Positions 1-11,397 of a stretch of 64,000 nt of DNA are shown here, piece by piece (position 1 is the first letter of the stretch; each line of letters begins with the position of its first letter). This DNA comes from Cercospora beticola. Lineage: Eukaryota > Ascomycota > Dothideomycetes > Mycosphaerellales > Mycosphaerellaceae. Under the pieces are notes generated by a model. The model made no database searches and was not told the DNA's origin. It saw only the letters and a list, made by a program, of their open reading frames with translations. The stretch spans positions 248,001 to 312,000 of the forward strand of contig NC_088935.1 of assembly GCF_033473495.1 (NCBI RefSeq). The letters are read 5' to 3'. The translations under genes and the position numbers were made by a program.

Positions 1-465
1 TTCGAAAGGAGGTTCGCTCGATCGCGGGCTTGAGAGATTTGTGATTTCAGTCGGGAGAGTTCGCTGCGGTGTTGTGATAGGATTTCTTTGTGTCGTTCCA
101 GATTCGTACGTTTGAGTTGCGATGGCGTGGATTCAGAGTCGATTGCTCGTTGGAGAGAGGCTATTGATGCGTTGCGCTGCATGTCATTAGAACAGTTCGA
201 GCATGCGATGCATGTCGCTGTAATGATCTAATTACCTTCTCGAGTATCTCGTTCAGCTGCTCCTCCGTGCGGCTTTCCTCTTCACTCGGCTCGGGATCTA
301 TGTCAGTCTTGGAGGCAAACTGTGCATATGTGTGGAAAAGCGATTCTGTCTAGGCGACGCTGTTAGAATCTGTATGGCTGTGGACGATGGTACCAAACTG
401 ACCTGTGTCTCTTGTGCTCTTGCTTGCTGCCGTAATTGCGCCCAGCTTCCCATGTTGACTGCCAT
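1..465 (-). CDS. gos1: Golgi SNARE Gos1 (GS28/GOSR1 family), N-terminal exons, cut by left window edge
   Basis: Three exons are readable on the minus strand: 465-403, 349-236 and 176-1, the last running off the window. The introns are 402-350 (53 nt) and 235-177 (59 nt, branch-like CTAATGAC). The joined start reads MAVNMGSWAQLRQQAR, then TESLFHTYAQFAS, an Asp/Glu-rich stretch, and a helical region ending in ARDRANLLS. These match the N-terminus and first helices of the Gos1/GS28 v-SNARE, which acts in ER-Golgi and intra-Golgi vesicle fusion. The SNARE motif and C-terminal membrane anchor lie outside the window. A second in-frame ATG at 453 could be the true start. The gene is divergent to rpl35 with about 300 bp between the two ATGs. 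Family assignment is confident; exon borders are inferred. Confidence 0.87.
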
Positions 466-771
466 ACTCGCGATGTGTATGAGAAGTTCCGTCTCGCGTA
501 ACCAAAAGCCTCTGTCTCCGGTTGTCTGTTGCGCCCGTCTCTATCGTATAGTTGCTTGCTCCTGACGTGAGGATCACATGCACGGTTGGCAACCACAAAG
601 CACATCCGTTGGTTTCGGGAAGGCTAGCCGAGACCGGGGAAACCAGACGCCGACAAGTCTTGGCCACTGAGAAATCCTCTCCACTTAGACGTTTCGCACA
701 CACGAGACATTCGCTTGCGACGACGACACTTCCTCTCTCTCGACAACTAACCTACAGGAACTCCAGTCAAA
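466..771. promoter_or_regulatory. Divergent promoter between gos1 and rpl35
   Basis: About 300 bp separate the two start codons. A CRE-like TGACGTGA sits at 563-570. A pyrimidine-rich stretch followed by CTAACCTACAG lies just before the rpl35 ATG, so a 5'UTR intron acceptor or a transcription start region is possible. The promoter role follows from position and is not proven. Confidence 0.4.
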
Positions 772-1393
772 ATGGTACGAATCGATCGCTCGGATTACAA
801 TTGTCGGCGCAGAAATGCTGACGGTCTTGCGCGCAGTCGTCCGGAAAAGTCAAGGCCTCGCAGCTCTGGGGCAAGAACAAGGAGGAGCTGAAGAAGCAAC
901 TCGATGACTTGAAGGCCGAGCTCGTGCAGCTGCGCACTCAGAAGATCGCTGGCGGTGCTTCGTCGAAGCTGAACAAGATGTACGATTTGGCAACACAATG
1001 TGCGATGGGGAAGAAGAGCCAGGGTACTAACGACACAACAGCCACGACGTCCGCAAGTCGATTGCCCGTGTCCTTACCATCATCAACGCAAACCAGCGCG
1101 CTCAGCTCCGCCTCTTCTACCAAAAGAAGAAGTACCTGCCACTCGACCTCCGCTCGAAGCAGACTCGTGCCATCCGCCGCCGCTTGTCTCCCGAGGATGC
1201 CAAGCGCGTGACCGAGAAGCAAAAGAAGAAGCAGCGACACTTCCCTCAGAGGCAATTCGCCGTCAAGGTATGATTGCATCCAAAACACCCACATATACCT
1301 AATACCTCTTGGGCGAGGAGGAATGGTGGTGGGATCCCATACACAACCACGTGCATTGGGTGTGCTGATTGGTGACAACAGGCTGTTGCGTAA
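772..1393 (+). CDS. rpl35: 60S ribosomal protein L35 (uL29)
   Basis: Four exons are proposed: 772-774 (the ATG alone), 837-979, 1042-1267 and 1382-1393. They encode about 127 aa. The first intron begins directly after the start codon. The second (980-1041) has a perfect TACTAAC branch site at 1025-1031. The protein reads [19 protein letters not shown], then a long N-terminal helix, [13 protein letters not shown], and ends [12 protein letters not shown], as in eukaryotic L35 at the polypeptide exit tunnel of the large subunit. The last intron (1268-1381) is the weakest call. Without it, translation reads through to a stop at 1271-1273 and ends in VKV instead of VKAVA, giving 125 aa. Family identity is certain. 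Confidence 0.92.
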
Positions 1394-1784
1394 AAAGTTG
1401 CAATATTTTGACGAGCAACAAAAGTTACGAAAAGGGTGAATCATGCTTTGAGCGCTTCGAGATACCATATCATGGCGGCGTAATCGGACGGTATGGTCAC
1501 TCCATGGGCATTTCCAGCGCCTGGTGGCCTTCTATGCAGCTAGACAGTCCCGCAAGACTTTCTCCCGAAATCGCACAGTCTCACTTTTCCTCTCATTGTC
1601 AGCGCTCGTCATGCTACTCTGCTCATTTTCTGGGCACAAATCGTGTGGTATCCAAAGCACGTATCGATCATACAGGAGTCGCATGTACACGGCAGAACAC
1701 CGATGCAATTGCTTGCTATATCCTGTACTCACATGGTATCACAACAACAACCTCCCCACCAGACATCAAAACCCTATTCATCAA
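1394..1784. other. Convergent 3' intergenic region
   Basis: This lies between the tail-to-tail rpl35 and esterase genes. Only short shadow frames are present. I see no gene, repeat or RNA here. Confidence 0.6.
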
Positions 1785-4050
1785 TCAATCATCATCTTTA
1801 ACATCCCCCAACAGCGGCCCCGTCATCCCACGCATCCTCCTCTCCAACAAATCCTCCGAACTCGCCAACCGATTCACAACACTCCGACTCGTACTCGGAC
1901 TCACCGCCCCAGACATATGATGATACCGTCTCCACCTCATCCCATTCCTCCTCGAATTCGACGCACTACCCGCAGAAGCAGAAGAAGACGACCCATTCGC
2001 CTGACTCGAATACCTCCCCCCACCACTCCCATTCCTCGAATGATGTCTCCTCTTCGCAGACGGCGAAACCACCCCTCCATTCTCAATCTTCGTCATCCGA
2101 AACTTGGACGGAATTTCCAATGGCCTCTCACTCTCCGACCCATGCGACCCCCGTCTCGAAGGCGTCGTTCCTCTCGGATTCGAAAAATAATCCGTTCCGC
2201 CATTCGATGCAACAGAAGAAGGTTGTTCTTTGTTATACGATTCGATAAAAGCCTCTTGCATGAATCTTCGACATTCGTTGATCCATTCCCAACCATCGTG
2301 GTAAAGGCTGACGAATTGTAGGAAACCATGGCTGATTTGCGGGACGATGATTTTCTTAAAATGGTCATCGTCGTTGAATTTCGCGTCTTCGCTCACGAGC
2401 CCGACTTCTTTTTGACGTTCGAATTCGAGTAATTTGGCTTGTCGGAGGCGGCCGGCGAAGATTTGGGTGTCGTCCACTAGTGGGTCGCGTTCACCGCATA
2501 TGAGGAAGGTCTTTGGGAATTTCGCTAGGAGTTCTTCGGGCGCTCTTACGGGTGAGAGCCAGTAATCAGTTGTAAAGTCGGGTCTTCGGTGAGGGCCGAT
2601 GTAGACGATGATCATGGCACGAAGCATCTCAGGGCTGATGATGCGGTCGTTCGTGTATGATATGACGCTGCTCATGGCCAGTCGAGTCTTCATTCGCTTC
2701 TCGGGCTGTACCGCCACGACTGATTTCTTCCTAGGGTTCGGAGTCACTGTATCGTCCGAGTCCTCTGCGTCTGAAGTGTATGGCGTTGTGCGATCTATGC
2801 GGCGATAGTCTTGGACTTTGCGATCAAGCACCCGTTTGTCGTCCTTGTTGCGTTTCAGCGAATTCATGAGAGCCAGATGTTCGTCCGACATCCAGATACC
2901 GATATTGAGCTCAAGGGCTGGGTATATCAGCACCACTGCCTCAGGGGGCGGAAGCGTGTTCGGTATGAAGCCTGTATGCCAGGTCGAATGTTGAGACTTC
3001 TCGTCCAAAATCATGAGTACAAGACCCGCAGCCAGATTTCCGCCTGCGCTATCTCCACTGATGATGATCTTCGGAACATGCTCTCCAGATAAATTGATGC
3101 ACCGTCCTCGGGTCGTGATCAACTGATAGTAAGCGTCGTAGCACTCATACAGCTGGTAAGGATAGCACTCATCCGGTGCCTTCTTGTAGTCGAGAGCCAA
3201 AACCGGACATCCAAGCTTTCCAGCCCAGTGCATCAACTTGTCATCGTGACATCGAGGATCCATAGCCACAAACCCACCTCCAGGTATATCCAGCACAATC
3301 TCTCGTTGTCGTCGCAGCTCCGTATCCGATCCATTGAAATACAACCACGCCTCAATAGGCTCCTTGTAATCACTGTCCCTTGGTCTGTGAATCCTGATCT
3401 TCTTAGGCTCATACTTCATCAACCTCGGCCTCATCAAGCTCGTCAAGAATTTGAGCACAGGCGTATTGGGTTTATTCCAACTAACCCTCAAATGATCCAC
3501 TCGTAAATCACCTCTCACCCTCCTCACCATCTCATCCGCTTGCTCCGCACAAACCAAATAATACAGCGTAAACATAATCTCGCAAATATGCCTCAGCCAC
3601 TTCGGCCTCAAATGCATCGCTGTCCAGAAACCCGCATCCAACGCCGTTGTAACCCATGTCGCTCTAAAGAACTTTTTATCGTAGAGATTCGCCAACGGCT
3701 CTGGAGACTCCAAGCCCACGACTCTTGCAAAGTTCCGCGACACGTAGAGGGCCATGCAGGATACGACGAGGGCTTGGTGCATGGTGAAGCGTTGGGAGAG
3801 CCATCGTGAGAATCGATCGACGCCTGGAGGGCCATGTCGTTTGAATTTGCGGAGGTAGAGGCTCCAGAAGACGACGACGGCGAGGACTTGGTATTTGCGA
3901 AAGCGGGTCGATGGGCGACCCAGGATGTGGTCTTCAAAGACATCAGCTGCTGTGGATTGCGCCTACACTGTGAATGGACTGTGTACATACCTATCATGGC
4001 CTCGAGCCCAGCATCCGCACTACAGACGTGCAGTCCTCGCCGGTAGGCAT
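1785..4050 (-). CDS. Membrane-anchored alpha/beta-hydrolase of the hormone-sensitive-lipase type (carboxylesterase)
   Basis: The main exon is 3962-1785. It is open well upstream of the ATG at 3782, so an upstream start exon is needed. I propose 4050-4024 (MPTGEDCTS) joined across a 61-nt intron with a weak GTAGTG donor, giving about 734 aa. A hydrophobic segment (VLAVVVFWSLYL) near residues 35-46 suggests an N-terminal membrane anchor, probably in the ER. The hydrolase core follows: PGGGF where the family usually has HGGGF, the nucleophile motif GDSAGGN (Ser near residue 314), a candidate acid in GERDPLVDD, and His in QISHGFLQF. All three triad positions are therefore visible. The last 130 or so residues are Ser/Arg-rich low complexity. 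The substrate is not predictable; lipid or acetyl ester hydrolysis is the family-level guess. Exon 1 is tentative. Confidence 0.8.
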
Positions 4051-4822
4051 GCGCAGCAGGGTGTCGCTCGTAGGGAAGGTCGAATTGGTAGGCTGAATGA
4101 ACAATAAAGGAATGCTATTGTGGCAGGAGTCTATGTCTATGCGTGTTACTCATACATCAACAGAAAGGGGACAATTGACGGCAAAGAAAGGCTCAGCACA
4201 TGGCATGGCATGCGCCGAACAGCTGGCCATCGTGACCGCGAAGTCTCTCTCTCTGGCCAATTCCCATTCTGCCGTTCAGCACCGAAGCGTCATGGCCCCG
4301 GCCACGAGACGTGCGGGTTTAGCATGTGAAAGCACGGGGGAAGCGCCAGTGACAGCCTTCCCCAGCCTAATCCGCAAAAGTCCAGGCACAGATCCCGCTG
4401 CCGAGGCTGACTACTGTCCACGCTCTGGGGCGGCTTCACACGGAACAACACACTACTGATTGAGCACGTGCTATTCGTGCACATGGCACATTCACCCAAA
4501 GATCTGGAGAAGACAGCTCTGGTAGACATGTCATGTGCGTTTCAAGCGTGTCACGACGGACTCCGAAACCAGGCTGTCACGCTGAACGAACGTGGCAGCA
4601 TGCGAGTCGCCGCAAAGAGTTTCAAGATCTCGGAACACCACGCAACAACAAATGAAAACTGATCAGAACTGATCAATGGACGTGTCACGATGTTCGAATT
4701 TCGACAATACGTAGGCAAGCCAGCACGCCAGACTTCCGATCTACCACACCCTCCTCTGCACACATTTCAAGCTCTGAATCTGATGAACCAAGTCAGCAGT
4801 CGCACATTCACGCTATCCCATT
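4051..4822. other. Intergenic, probable promoter of the esterase
   Basis: No convincing coding frame. There is an E-box palindrome CACGTG at 4465-4470. A short block around 4461-4481 recurs with transition differences near 42770 (see findings). Otherwise nothing is recognised. Confidence 0.5.
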
Positions 4823-7222
4823 CTATACGGCATTCTCGCCGAATCCACGAACCCACTCGCTGACTTCGAACCCGAGACGGCGTAGTGTGGAAGGTTCGAT
4901 CTCGAGAGCATCTTTCCCCTCCGTCTTGCTTCTCTTCACGACAAAGAGGCTGCCCGGCTCCATAATCTCGACCGTAGGCTTGCCACTTTCTGGCGTGGTG
5001 CTGTCTTTGACGTAAATGGTCAAGTCCGGACTGATGATGCCGCGCCAGTGTGTCGCCGTCCACTCCCAGTGATCCTTGGGCGAGTACTGTGCATACGGCT
5101 CGATCGGGATATGGCAAGCAAAGAAGTTGCTGGCGTGAAGCGAGTAGTTGGCGATGATACCGACTGGCTTTGCCGAATTGGAGGTGGATGAGCTCTTGCT
5201 GGAGACTGACATCTTACGCGCATTTGTGTCGACGTCCATCTTCTCGGCGTCTTCCACATCTCGATCCGCCTTCTGCGGAACTGGATCGTCGGCTCGCGCC
5301 ACAACTCTGTTTGGCGATGCCCTCTTCGGACCAGATTCTGGCTCATCGCTATCGTCGTAGTTCTCGTCAATCTTCTCCCTGGCTCTGCCTTTGGAAGAGG
5401 TGACTGAGCTCGAGGAATCAACCATGACAGAGTCCGTCGGCGAGGCATTCTTGATCATCAGCATGTCGCTGATTTCAACGCTTCGCATGAGCCACTCCGC
5501 TGCTAGACGGTGATACTGTGCCATGATCTGCTGCTTGCCACCTCCTACCGATATGACTGGTTCGTCCAGCTGTTTCACGCTGAGGTCGTCACCTTTGCCC
5601 AAGGTATCGCTCAACCACTTGCCCAGCGCCTTGACCGCTTCCGCGTTATCACCTTCGATAGCGACCAATGGTCCTCTCGGGGTTGCTTTTCGCACTGGTG
5701 CTGGTGGTGCTACCTTGCCCAGCACGTTGATCTTGTACCAAAAGTCCAAGGTCATGATGGACTCTTTGGCGCTCTTCACGCCTCCACTAGAGGCCATCGG
5801 CCCTGGTGCAACACTAGCACTGTGAGTCTGTAACGGTGGCAGTGTCAGAGACCGATCATGTGGACCTGCATGACCTTGGGACAGGCGGTGTTGTGCATAC
5901 CCGGGGCCTGGTCGTGGAGGCGGCGCCATCGGCCCCGGTGGACTTACAACACCGCGTAGGCCAGGCAGTGATTCTCGACGACCGTGTGGAGCTGCTGGCG
6001 GATAAGGATGTGGTGCAGGTGGCTGATTAAACGGAAATGGGGTTCCAGGACCACCGTGCGGACCCGGAGGCGGCGCAGCCACAAATCTGGATGGTGGTGC
6101 GCGAGAAGCCATCGTGGTAGGGTGGTCGTTGTTATTGTTGTATCGGCGACGCTTGAGTTCGGGGCTAAGGGGTCCAAGGTCATCGCGCTCATCGTGGTGG
6201 TTGATAGACATGGCGTTTCCTGGAAATCGACCGTGTCGTCTCGCTGCCGGCGACTGCAGACTCAGATCGCGTAGCACGGGCAACGTTCTTGTGACAGGCG
6301 TGGCGAGCGACCCTGGCGTGTGTGCTGACGCAGGACTGTTGCCCGCAGTATATGGCGTTGATGGGGTCAAGATGCTTCGTCCACCACACTTGTGACAGCG
6401 AGGCTTCTCAACTCCTGATGTTGGCTCTGACGACAGACTGCCCCGGCGATTGCTTCGCTTAGGTTGATAGCGGTAAGATGGATACTGCTGCTGATGTCGG
6501 AGCTTCTCCTCTTCAGCAAGCGCCTTCCACCTATTCTTGATCTCGGGTGGCTGGTTCTGCCACTGCTCACCGATGATCTTGGAAATTTCTGGGTTGGCGA
6601 GGCCTGGGTTCTGAGCGACAACCTGCGCTTGTTGATTCTGGCGATATAAGATGAATGCTACCACTTGTGAGCATTTGAAATGACCGACTGTCGTGTATCA
6701 GGACGAGTACTCACCGTTGCGAGGTCTGGGTATTTTGGGCTCTGGTTGACAGATACACACCTGGATCTCACCGCTATCAGATCTGGTGTGCGCCGGCGAC
6801 GCTTCAGGCAGATCGAAATCTTTGTCTTCGACCTCAACAATGCCAGCCGTTCGCTTTCTCGTTGTTCTACTAAAGGGTGGACTCTCTTCAGGTGTCAATG
6901 GAGTCTTGGAGGGATCTCTGGCGGAGGGACTGGAAGAGCGTCTGTGTGGGCGTGCAGCAACGGAAGACGACGTGCGCCTACTGGTAGCTGCGGCAGTATT
7001 ATGGCTGCTGCCTCGTGTATCCTGAGCTTGAGACTTGTTCAAGACAGCTTCATCAGTTGGATGGGTGCCGTCTGGCATGGTTCGCTGCCACAGTTGTCTC
7101 GTGAAAATGATGTGCCCGGATTCATTTGCGGGAGGCTGCGTTTGCACAGGCTGGACTGGATGAACCCACTGTCGATGCACGGGAAGTGACGATACCGATG
7201 ATTCCTGAATAGAGGCAGACAT
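4823..7222 (-). CDS. HMG-box transcription factor (MATA_HMG type)
   Basis: Two exons, 7222-6715 and 6657-4823, are joined across a 57-nt intron (GTGAGT donor, TAG acceptor). They encode about 780 aa. Splicing restores KIPRPRNAFILYRQ at the start of a single HMG box (about residues 164-232). The box continues through IIGEQW, PPEIKNRWKALAEEEK and a basic tail, typical of sequence-specific fungal HMG factors such as Ste11, Rfg1 and mating-type HMG proteins. The rest is Pro/Ser-rich and disordered. A conserved-looking C-terminal segment (about residues 500-775) contains acidic and basic patches and a folded-looking region with CHIPIEPYAQYSP. I do not recognise the C-terminal region. It is not obviously a mating-type gene: the neighbours are not the usual MAT flanks (no sla2 or apn2 is seen). 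Nuclear DNA-binding role is family knowledge. Confidence 0.83.
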
Positions 7223-9056
7223 CGAGAAGGAGATGGCAGGGTCTCACAGTCCTCTTGTTCCACTGGCATGCCGAATCGACAATGAAAGAGCTGGAGCGTA
7301 CCAATGAGAGCGCGTGACGGATCGAGACGGCCCATTATTGCAAAGGAAAGCAAGAAATCTTTGTGTCTATTATTCCACGCCAACCGTGGCATGCGATCCT
7401 TTGTCCAATGCCGAGCACGGTCATCGTCTGCCTCACGCAATGCTGCGATTGTTGCGGAGTCGATGAAGTGGACAGGCTTTCTTTGTTCTTTGTTGGCAAC
7501 CCGCGGGTCCGAAAGCGGCCAAGCCGTAGCGCGAAGCAGCCAGGCGAAACGTCAGCTTCCTTTGAGACATTCCTAGGCGGTAAGCATGCAAGGTGGCGGT
7601 TGTAATGAAATGCTAGACGACTCACTGCGCAGCAAGTAAACAAACCGCCACACCCTCAATCGCAGTTTCCGTGGATTCGCTTCGGCCGCGCGCTTCGTAT
7701 GATTGATCCGCGTGTTTCCATCGTCTTCATGGCATTTCTGCTCGTGTCATGGCGACGCGAATCGTTCCCGGCACCGACACAGCGGAATGTTACACACAGT
7801 TGCAACTCTGTGAGTGCGTTGTGTAACGCCGTCGCACAAGCTCAATTTTCGTCCTCGTTATACACTGCAACGCTGACCTGTGGTTCGGTGCTGCCGTCTC
7901 GCGGGTCATTCTGCGTCTCCATTCAAGCTTGCACGTTGCTTGCCAGACCGTCGGAACGATGATGATGCTGTGCGGCGAATATTCACTGGCGGAGAGGTGA
8001 TTGCCATCATGCGCAGTGTTGGTGTGCACCCTGAACTGAGCAACTTCCGACGGCATCCAGACTGTCGGTGAAGCAGATGCGCTGCGGTGCATCTTCAATC
8101 CCGAAACAAAGACTGAACGATGCTTTACATAGCAAAGACCGGCTCTGCTTGCACAAAAGTAAGAATCGTGGACGTCGAGCTGCTGCAGAGAGGCGGGTAA
8201 GCACGACGGAAGATGAAGGAGATAAGACACGACAGGTGCGCAGTGAAACTGCACGGTGAGTCTGGGCTCTCTCGCGCTCGAGCGCGATGAATGAAGTTGG
8301 CTTGTTTGAGGTCGGCACGAGCAGCCGCGCGGGCTGATCCACCACATGCTGTGCGTCCGCGTGACGCCAGCGATTGAGGACTAGCTATCCGAAATTCGAT
8401 AGAGTCACCAGCACTGACTGGATAAACGCGCCATCCAGGAACCTGTTGGGTATTTCGTCCGAGCGCATGATCGAGCCAGAAAGAGTCAGCTGTGGTTTGT
8501 ACATCAACCAGCCCAATGTCACTACCCGCGACCCACAAGACCTCGGATGGTAGCATGAACATGAAGCAACACGTCTTGGCCACGCGAGGGGGCTCTCCGT
8601 TGGGATGCTGTTTGTATGTGTGTCACGGATCCATCGACGGCTTGCTGCAGCTGTCAGACAGTCCTGGAATTGGTTCTGGTCAGCCTCTGTATCATACACA
8701 AATGTTTTCCGAGAACAGCAGCGATCGCTGACCGCCCCTGCTAGCTGATTGATGAGTGCCTGACTTCAAGTCGCGAACAAGACGTCGTCTGCGCAGCGTG
8801 CGCGAACCGGCTGCGTCCCCATGCACGCTTCATCTCAGAGCCTGTAGAATGCCCCTTGGCATAGCCTTGTCCACGTATCATGCACAGCGTGATGGTGTGT
8901 ATCGGAAGCTCACCTGAACAGATGGCAACCCTCATGGCAACCCGCGAGTGACTGTTGCACTGCCCTGTGGTACGATACCAGTGTATGAAAATCACAAGAT
9001 GTCTTCCACTGCTTTGTGGAGCAGCACATACAGGTGGTGACCAGAAGTTGTCGGGA
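7223..9056. other. Long intergenic region upstream of the HMG-box gene
   Basis: 1.8 kb with only short open frames whose translations are Ser/Arg/Cys-rich and do not resemble proteins. Long 5' regions are common for fungal transcription-factor genes, so much of this may be promoter or 5'UTR of the HMG-box gene. No repeat or RNA gene recognised. Confidence 0.5.
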
Positions 9057-9831
9057 TCAGTGCTGCTGCTTTTCTCTCTGCCTCTGGACGTGTTCATCGA
9101 ATCTCTTCCAGGCAAAGACTCCCTCAATGAAGATCGAAGCATTCCACAGCCACCATTGCAAAGAGCGCACATTGACAGAGTGCTGTGGAAGCTTGGTCAG
9201 TGAGAAATATAGCATCTCACTGCCATGTACGGCAGCCAAGCCTATCAGGAGCCACGGCTGAATCGTCCAGGCGAACTTCGCAAAAGAGCTGCCGAACAAC
9301 TGCTCTACAATTTGGCCTTTCTCAAACCACCAGCGCTGGCTATAGGCCACAGCTGTGATGAGAATGCCCACAAAGGGAATCGCACGTGCTCCAGTGGGTG
9401 GGACATAGGCCTTGACAGTAACATCGGACTGCCCCAGAGCTTTGCGACACTCCCGATCAAACTCGACCACGCGTTCGCGCGCCTCCCGTAAAGAGCTCAT
9501 GGGAGGCTCAAATGGCACTCTGATTGTCGTTCCGTGACACGAGAGGGAGAGTGCATTGAGGTCCACGTCTGTCACTTCGCCGTCGTATGCTTTCCAGGAC
9601 GGAATCTTGCCATAATGCTGCAAATAGCGAACGACCTGCCCCATGGTCAGTCATTGCGGGTCGAAGTCTGGTATGTCAGTACGCACAGAATCATGATGAT
9701 CATTGTTCTGAGAGGTGTTACTCGGCATTCATTCGTTGTATCATTTCGACTTCAAGTCTCATCCTTACCATGTGCTTGATGATCCGCGTCTTCGCCGCAG
9801 CAGCATCGGGAGCTGCTCCTTTGCTCGTCAT
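9057..9831 (-). CDS. DUF2470-domain integral membrane protein
   Basis: Three exons are proposed: 9831-9769, a 21-nt micro-exon 9707-9687, and 9635-9057. They give about 220 aa. All junctions are phase 0 with GTAAGG/CAG and GTGCGT/CAG borders. The join reads RIIKHMNNDHHDSVVRYLQH, the signature N-terminus of the DUF2470 fold, which is related to the C-terminal half of haem-iron-utilisation/PNPOx-like proteins. The domain covers about residues 15-95. It is followed by three or four hydrophobic segments (AIPFVGILITAVAYS, WTIQPWLLIGLAAV, LQWWLWNASIFIEGVFAW). Fungal members with this layout have no firm function that I know; a membrane location is inferred. The micro-exon is needed to complete the conserved HMN-DHH motif, which supports it. 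Confidence 0.82.
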
Positions 9832-10653
9832 CGTGGATTGCTTGGTTCAACTGAATGTTGTCAACATGATCACCGCAAGCACGACTGTCGAAGTCAGCAG
9901 GCGCGAATAGCAGTGCTTGCCAAAGTCCTGGCACTGATCCGGGCCGTCGCTGTGGGCAGGAACCTCGACTTTGCTCGACGGCTTGAAGCTTCGTTGCTCA
10001 TTTCACAACTCTCCCCTTCATCAGTCGTCGTCTGCATTGCTTCGCATACTACGAGCATCACGGAACCACCTTCCGCCGAAGACTGCTGGTGGCTGACAAG
10101 CGGACACGAGATTTCAAGTCCAGTGACATCAGTCGTGCAAGGGAGCTCGCCTCTTCGTGGAACAACCAGCGCCCCCGAGCCACCCTTTTCGGGTCATGAA
10201 GGATGACAACAAGATCGTGATGATATCCTATTCAATCCAAGGACACGACGCGGTGTGATGATGAAAGCGGACCAGCCTGATGCGGACTTCCTTGACCGCG
10301 CTGGAAGGTCCTTTGGTGTCTTCGTCATGCAGCTCATGCGGTCGAGTGCCAGACTGGACTTGCGCCACACCACGCGGCCCGCTTGCAGTCTTCGCAAGCC
10401 GATCCACGCACCCTCGCTTCGCCCTGTAACAAGTCTCACCCCTGCAACCTGTGGCTGTATGGAGCTTTATTGCGTCAGGTGCGTGATGTGGGTACAGCAT
10501 GAGAATGAATCAATGCTCTTGGAAACAGGTTTGGGGCCGCTTCCTTTAGGTCTAAGTGCACATCTTTCGCATTTCCTCTCCTCAACTTCTGACTTTGTGC
10601 ACAAGCACGGCGCAACTAATCCGCAAGAACTACACTAAAACAGAAAAGCCAGT
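9832..10653. other. Divergent intergenic region (DUF2470 gene / motif gene A)
   Basis: No convincing gene. Two short blocks (10469-10482 and 10521-10532) recur upstream of motif gene B and may be shared control elements (see findings). Confidence 0.45.
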
Positions 10654-11397
10654 ATGTCATCTCAGCAGGAAGAGCAATCTGCTAGCGTATCAGGCTCCGG
10701 GGGTGCGAACGCTGGACTGAACGCTTCTGGCAGCGCGGAAACGAACAGCAAAACCACCAAGAAGACGCCTAAAAAGCTGGGCCAGAAGAAACAAGAGCAA
10801 CAGCCAACGCCAGAACAAACAGACGAAGCCGAAGCCGAAGGCGGCGCCGAACAAGAAGCATCAGCTGAAGCCGACGCAGAAGGCGACGGCGAAGCAGAAG
10901 CCGAACCACAAATGGAGGCCGAGCAGCAACAAGAGCAATCTCGCCAGCAATCTCGTCGCCGCCAGAGTCGAGGTCGCGGCCGCAAAGGAGGCCAGCAGGA
11001 GAGCGACACCGAGTCTATTGCGCGAAGCGACCAGAGCGCCGCAGGTGGTCGCCGTCAGCGCCAACGCCAAAAGAAGCAGCAACAGCAAACCAAGAACTCG
11101 CAAGGCGGTCCTCTGGACGGCATCACTGAAGACCTGCCTGGTGGAGAAGCTGTCGGCCAGGCCGGCGAGCTCGTTCAGAACACTGCCGGTAACGCAGTCA
11201 ACAGTGTGGGTGACACTGCCGGAAAGGCATTGGGTGGTCTCACCGGTGGAGGCAAGCAGGGTCAGGAGCAAGGCGGCGGAGAGGAAGATGGTGGTGGCGG
11301 CGAGCAGCTGCGTTTGAGACTGGAGCTGAACCTCGACATTGAGATCCAATTGAAGGCAAAGATCCATGGTGACCTTACTCTTGGTTTGCTCAACTAG
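10654..11397 (+). CDS. Unknown Glu/Gln-rich protein with alternating C-terminal beta motif (motif gene A)
   Basis: Single exon, 247 aa, starting MSSQQEEQSASVSGSGG. Residues 1-60 are Ser/Gly/Lys-rich. Residues 60-100 are strongly acidic with EAEAEG-type repeats. Residues 100-145 are Arg/Gln-rich with SRGRGRKGG. A Gly-rich amphipathic stretch (GELVQNTAGNAVNSVGDT) follows. The last 28 residues before the final Asn alternate almost perfectly between hydrophobic and polar (starting LRLRLELNLD, ending DLTLGLL). The body looks disordered, so the C-terminus is probably the only ordered part. The same motif ends the next gene downstream, on the same strand 1 kb away. I do not recognise a named family. 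The reading frame is firm: one uninterrupted frame with a clear coding bias. Confidence 0.75.
   Translation: MSSQQEEQSASVSGSGGANAGLNASGSAETNSKTTKKTPKKLGQKKQEQQPTPEQTDEAEAEGGAEQEASAEADAEGDGEAEAEPQMEAEQQQEQSRQQSRRRQSRGRGRKGGQQESDTESIARSDQSAAGGRRQRQRQKKQQQQTKNSQGGPLDGITEDLPGGEAVGQAGELVQNTAGNAVNSVGDTAGKALGGLTGGGKQGQEQGGGEEDGGGGEQLRLRLELNLDIEIQLKAKIHGDLTLGLLN
11308..11391 (+). other. C-terminal alternating motif, copy in gene A
   Basis: 28 codons. Odd positions are Leu/Ile/Ala and even positions are charged or polar, up to a Gly-Asp pair that could form a turn. Over 27 aligned residues, 19 are identical to the copy at 12951-13031. Confidence 0.8.

Noticed and set aside
1524..2321. 265-aa plus-strand frame over the esterase 3' end
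   Set aside because: Pro/Arg-rich shadow of the G-rich coding strand of the esterase.
4823..7222. HMG-box gene as a mating-type (MAT1-2) gene
   Set aside because: 780 aa is long for MAT1-2-1, and no MAT flanks such as apn2 or sla2 are present.
7790..8347. 185-aa minus-strand frame in the long HMG-box upstream region
   Set aside because: Cys/Ser/Arg-rich without any recognisable block; overlapping frames are equally long.
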